NCBI GenBank assembly: GCA_947445035.1
Contig: CANFCK010000003.1
Coordinates: forward strand, 248,001 to 312,000
Direction: 5' to 3'
DNA: 64,000 nt
From: Deltaproteobacteria bacterium
GTDB taxonomy: Bacteria > Myxococcota_A > UBA796 > SXON01
Shown piece by piece: positions 61,066 to 64,000 of this stretch. Position numbers and translations under genes: made by a program. Every line of letters begins with the position of its first letter. The first letter of the stretch is position 1. Under the pieces are notes generated by a model that saw only the letters and a program-made list of their open reading frames with translations, was not told the DNA's origin and made no database searches.

Positions 61066-62187
61066 ATGTCCACTCTCGACTCTGTTCTCGCCACCCTCGA
61101 ACCCATCGCCACCGACATCGCCGCCCAAGCAGGCCACGTCGACCAGGGCCACTTTCCCACCGCTGCCATCGATGCGCTCGGCAAGGCCGGCCTCCTCGGG
61201 CTGACCATCCCTGTGGCCAACGGCGGTCTCGGCTTGGGCTTGGACGCGGCCTCGGCCGTGGTCGAGCGCATCGCTCGCGCCTGCGGTTCGACGGCAATGG
61301 TGGTGTGCATGCACTACGCTGGCGCCGCCGTCATCGCGACGCACGGCAACGCCACCACCCAGCGCGCCATCGCCGAGGGGCGCCACCTCAGCACGCTCGC
61401 CTTCTCCGAGGCGGGTTCCCGCAGCCACTTCTGGGCCCCGATGTCGAGCGCACGTCCCGACGGGGACAACGTGGTGCTCGACGCTGCCAAGTCGTGGATC
61501 ACCACCGCCAGCCACGCCACCGCCTACGTCTGGTCGTCGCGACCGGCCGTCGACGAAGGCTTCTCCACGATCTGGTTGGTGCCCCGCACGGCCGCCGGAC
61601 TCTCGGTGGTGGCGCCGTACGACGGCCTGGGCCTGCGCGGCAACGACAGCTCGCCCGTGCGCGCCGAGGGGGTGACCATCCCCGCCGGCAACCGCCTCGG
61701 CCCCGACGGCAAGGGCTTCGACGTGATGATGGGCGTGGTCTTGCCCACCTTCAACGTGCTGAGCGCCTCGGTTTCCTTGGGCCTCTGCAACGCGACGGTC
61801 GCCGGCACCGCCGCGCACGCTGCTGGCACCCGCCATGAACAAGCGGGCACCTCGTTGGCCGATCTTCCCACCATCCGCGCGTCCATCGCCCGTATGAAGA
61901 TGCGTACCGACATGCTCCACACGCTCCTGGGCGACACGCTGGTGGCGCTGGCCACCGGGCGCGCCGACGGCATGCTCCGTGTGCTCGAGATCAAGGCGGC
62001 AGGCGGCGAGACCGCCCTGGAGGTCACCGCCGCGGGCATGCGCGTCTGCGGCGGCGCGGCCTACCGGAAGGAGCTTGGCGTCGAACGGTCCTTCCGCGAC
62101 GCCCAGGCCGCCAGCGTCATGGGTCCCACCACCGACGTGCTCTACGACTTCATCGGGAAGGCCGTCACGGGCCTCCCGCTTTTCTGA
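61066..62187 (+). CDS. Acyl-CoA dehydrogenase-like flavoprotein without the usual catalytic Glu
   Basis: 373 residues from the ATG at 61066 behind TTGGAG. The fold is clear: LGKAGLLGLTIPVANGGLGL, CGSTAMVVCMHYAGAAVI, TLAFSEAGSRSHFWAPMSSA, AAKSWITTASHA and CGGAAYRKELGVERSFRDAQ. At the site where dehydrogenases have YEG it reads SVMGPTTDVLYDFIGKAVTG, so the base that starts alpha,beta-dehydrogenation is missing there. Similar losses occur in flavin monooxygenases of the DszC/HpaH-like branch of this superfamily. The next gene follows after 7 bases. Confidence 0.8.
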   Translation: MSTLDSVLATLEPIATDIAAQAGHVDQGHFPTAAIDALGKAGLLGLTIPVANGGLGLGLDAASAVVERIARACGSTAMVVCMHYAGAAVIATHGNATTQRAIAEGRHLSTLAFSEAGSRSHFWAPMSSARPDGDNVVLDAAKSWITTASHATAYVWSSRPAVDEGFSTIWLVPRTAAGLSVVAPYDGLGLRGNDSSPVRAEGVTIPAGNRLGPDGKGFDVMMGVVLPTFNVLSASVSLGLCNATVAGTAAHAAGTRHEQAGTSLADLPTIRASIARMKMRTDMLHTLLGDTLVALATGRADGMLRVLEIKAAGGETALEVTAAGMRVCGGAAYRKELGVERSFRDAQAASVMGPTTDVLYDFIGKAVTGLPLF

Positions 62188-62194
62188 GGTGACC

Positions 62195-63004
62195 ATGCGA
62201 CCCTTCGTGCTCGGCGCGGTGGCCTACGACCCCAAGGTCGTGACCATCTGGGACGGCTTCAAGCTCTTCTTCGAGGAGCGCGGCCTGCCCTTCGACTACG
62301 TGCTCTTCCACAACTACGAACGGCAGGTGGAAGCCCACTTTGCCGGGATGATCGACGTGGCGTGGAATTCCCCGTTGGCGTGGGTGCACACGGAACGGGC
62401 CGCGCCGAGTCGGGGGCGGATCGCACGCGCCGTCGTGATGCGAGACAGCGACCAGGACTTGACCTCGGTCGTCGTCGTCCGCACCGAGGACCCCGCACGG
62501 GTACCCGCCGATCTTGCCGGTCGGCGGCTGGGGGTTGGGGCCGCTGATTCCCCGCAGGCGGCGATCATCCCCCAGTGGTCGCTGGCCCAGGCCGGCCTCG
62601 ACCTCTCGCGTACGACCATCGTCCGCCACGATGTCCTGCTGGGCAAACACGGTGATCACGTCGGCGGAGAGCGGGTCGCAGCCCAGGCCCTCCTTCGCGG
62701 TGAGGTCGATGCCGCCTGCATGATCGACAGTAACCTATTGGCCTTGCATGCCGATGGAACCCTCCCCGCCGGCTCCGTCCGCGTGCTCCACACCACCGCG
62801 CCCTACGACCACTGCAACTTCACCGTGCTCGACGGCGTGGACGAGGCCACGCTGGCACGATTCAACATCCTGCTCCTGGGGATGTCGTGGGACGACCCGA
62901 CCGTGCGCCGGCTGATGGACCTGGAGGGGCTCAAGGCCTGGCGGGTGGGGCGCCTCTCCGGATATGCGTCGTTGCAGGCGGCGTGTACGCTCTTGGGCGT
63001 GTGA
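62195..63004 (+). CDS. PhnD-like periplasmic-binding-fold protein without signal peptide
   Basis: 269 residues; ATG behind TGAGGTGACC. The layout is that of phosphonate/sulfonate-type binding proteins: FVLGAVAYDPKVVTIWDGFK at the start, FAGMIDVAWNSPLAWVHTER (ligand-site loop), VVVVRTEDPARVPADLAGRR, then LGVGAADSPQAAIIPQWSLA and LLRGEVDAACMIDSNLLALH. No signal or lipobox is present, so it is probably cytoplasmic, and no ABC genes are near. It may sense or hand over a small anion to the enzymes on either side. Confidence 0.78.
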   Translation: MRPFVLGAVAYDPKVVTIWDGFKLFFEERGLPFDYVLFHNYERQVEAHFAGMIDVAWNSPLAWVHTERAAPSRGRIARAVVMRDSDQDLTSVVVVRTEDPARVPADLAGRRLGVGAADSPQAAIIPQWSLAQAGLDLSRTTIVRHDVLLGKHGDHVGGERVAAQALLRGEVDAACMIDSNLLALHADGTLPAGSVRVLHTTAPYDHCNFTVLDGVDEATLARFNILLLGMSWDDPTVRRLMDLEGLKAWRVGRLSGYASLQAACTLLGV

Positions 63005-63149
63005 TGGCGAGCGGGGGAGCGCGGCACACGCGGCGCGTACCCTACGCGACGTGCACCCGGGCCGCCGGGGCCGATGCGCCAGGCCCGGCCGCTTCGGGCC
63101 GACAGGGGCCGCGGCGCATCGGGCGCGCTACGCGCGCTCTGGAAGCCCG

Positions 63150-64000
63150 ATGAAAACCCTCGACCTGGGCCCGCTCTCCCTCGCGCGCGGCGGCCACCTG
63201 GCGCTCCGTCGAGCGTTGTCGTCGCTCGCCGACGGCGAGTCCTTGCGCCTGTCCGGCGCCGAGCCGGAGCTCCTGGTCCACGCACGCGGCCTCGCCCGCC
63301 GTTGGAGTTGCCCCTTCCGCGAGGCCGGTGCGGACGCGATCCTGGGGCCTCCGACCGCTGCGCGTTGGGCGGGCGCCGAACGCGCGGGGCACGCCGGACC
63401 CCAGGGCGCCGTCGACCACCCCCCGGCCCACTGGGGCCTGGCCGCGCGCGGGGCCGCGGTCGAGGCCGGCTCGCCCGCCTTCCACTTTGCGCTCGACCAG
63501 CGCGACGAGGTGTGGTCGGACGACGCCGGGCGCCTCTACCTACAAGCCGCTGCCGCCCAGTGGGACCCCGCCACGATCGTCGACTGGTCGCTTCCCGTCG
63601 AGCTCCCCGCAGAGGTCGAGGACGCCGTCGTGCAGGTCATGACCTTCCTCATCGAGAACGAAACGGCCGCCCTCGTGGTCCCGGCGCGGTTCTGTGCGCA
63701 GGTGCACCCGCACTTTCGCGAGGTGATGCAGGTCCTGGCGATCCAGGCGGCCGACGAAGCGCGGCACATCGAGGTCTTCACCCGGCGGGCGCTTTTGCGC
63801 AGACCCGCCCCGGGGCTCTCGACCGCGGGTGGGCAGGCGTCGCTCCAGACCCTCGTCGACGAGCCCGACTTCGCGATGGCCAGCTTCTTGCTCTCCGTCC
63901 TCGGCGAAGGGAGCTTCCTGTCGCTGCTCCGCTTCCTCGATCAGCACGCCCCCGACCCGATCACCGCCACCATCTGCCGCCTGAGCGCCACCGACGAAGC
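63150..64000 (+). CDS. TusA-like domain fused to a ferritin-like (diiron) protein, 3' end beyond window
   Basis: At least 283 residues from the ATG at 63150; no stop before the window end. Residues 1-60 (LDLGPLSLARGGHLALRRAL, then SSLADGESLRLSG) follow the TusA/SirA pattern, but the sulfur-carrying CPxP is replaced by SLARGG. From about residue 155 a helical bundle has IENETAALVV and, 32 residues on, AADEARHIEVF (the E..H ligand pair of ferritin-like diiron proteins). GEGSFLSLLRFL later could start the second ligand pair, the rest of which lies outside. It probably works with the two genes before it. Confidence 0.65.
   Translation, partial: MKTLDLGPLSLARGGHLALRRALSSLADGESLRLSGAEPELLVHARGLARRWSCPFREAGADAILGPPTAARWAGAERAGHAGPQGAVDHPPAHWGLAARGAAVEAGSPAFHFALDQRDEVWSDDAGRLYLQAAAAQWDPATIVDWSLPVELPAEVEDAVVQVMTFLIENETAALVVPARFCAQVHPHFREVMQVLAIQAADEARHIEVFTRRALLRRPAPGLSTAGGQASLQTLVDEPDFAMASFLLSVLGEGSFLSLLRFLDQHAPDPITATICRLSATDE

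Overview
The window is a stretch of a high-GC, gene-dense bacterial chromosome, most likely from the Myxococcota (the former myxobacterial delta-proteobacteria) or a close relative. The evidence is a fused Ser/Thr kinase/WD40 receptor next to an FHA-domain gene, many lipoproteins ending their signal in a short lipobox and continuing into Asp/Thr-rich linkers, several secreted proteins with MopE-type 'DCDD...DDDCDG' putative metal-binding repeats, MYXO-CTERM-like C-terminal tails (Gly/Cys patch, hydrophobic helix, Arg cluster), a DUF4423-type regulator and a sigma-54 type promoter. No rRNA, tRNA, CRISPR array, transposase or integrase was recognised. Genes are often coupled by 1-4 base start/stop overlaps (ATGA, GTGA, TTGA, TGATG), which I used to choose several starts.

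Region 1 (1-7.5 kb): a broken secreted MopE-repeat gene with a (TC)9 tract just after its start codon; a 639-residue helical protein with a GNAA motif, coupled to an interrupted small upstream frame; glutaryl-CoA dehydrogenase and a class III aminotransferase in one operon (probably lysine or 5-aminovalerate catabolism) beside a DUF4423 regulator; a small lipoprotein.

Region 2 (7.5-20 kb): an aconitase-superfamily hydro-lyase with the swivel domain first, diverging from a Rossmann-fold protein; an active plus inactive M16 protease pair; a YdjM-like membrane hydrolase; a FadL-type porin; an AHSA1-like protein; a lipoprotein with a papain-like/CHAP-like end coupled to an aldo-keto reductase; and a PilZ protein.

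Region 3 (20-27.4 kb): signalling and transport. A kinase-TM-WD40 receptor, an FHA gene split by an in-frame TGA, a zinc-ribbon membrane protein, a degenerate sensor-receiver protein, and an ABC-2 exporter (ATPase plus permease).

Region 4 (27.4-43.2 kb): an exported-protein block. It holds lipoproteins, a Tat-exported phosphoesterase, an amidase with a MYXO-CTERM-like tail, a trypsin-like protease with a similar tail, a 995-residue MopE/FG-GAP lipoprotein, an M15 peptidase and a beta-barrel candidate, with an AAA+ ATPase resembling the ATPase of contractile injection systems in the middle.

Region 5 (43.2-51.3 kb): two related polytopic membrane proteins, an MBOAT acyltransferase and three SGNH-type proteins. 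This looks like a surface-glycan acylation module.

Region 6 (51.3-57.4 kb): a complete kup potassium-transporter gene followed by two degraded extra copies of its 3' end. Reverse-oriented cargo lies between the copies: a nucleotidyltransferase-type pair with one partner broken, and two small membrane proteins. A four-gene operon of unknown function behind a good sigma-54 promoter match follows. This is the accessory, variable part of the window.

Region 7 (57.4-64 kb): a secreted M28/PDZ/PD40 protein, then an apparent operon of an acyl-CoA-dehydrogenase-like flavoprotein lacking the usual glutamate, a cytosolic PhnD-like binding protein, and a ferritin-like protein with a TusA-like N-terminus that runs off the window end.
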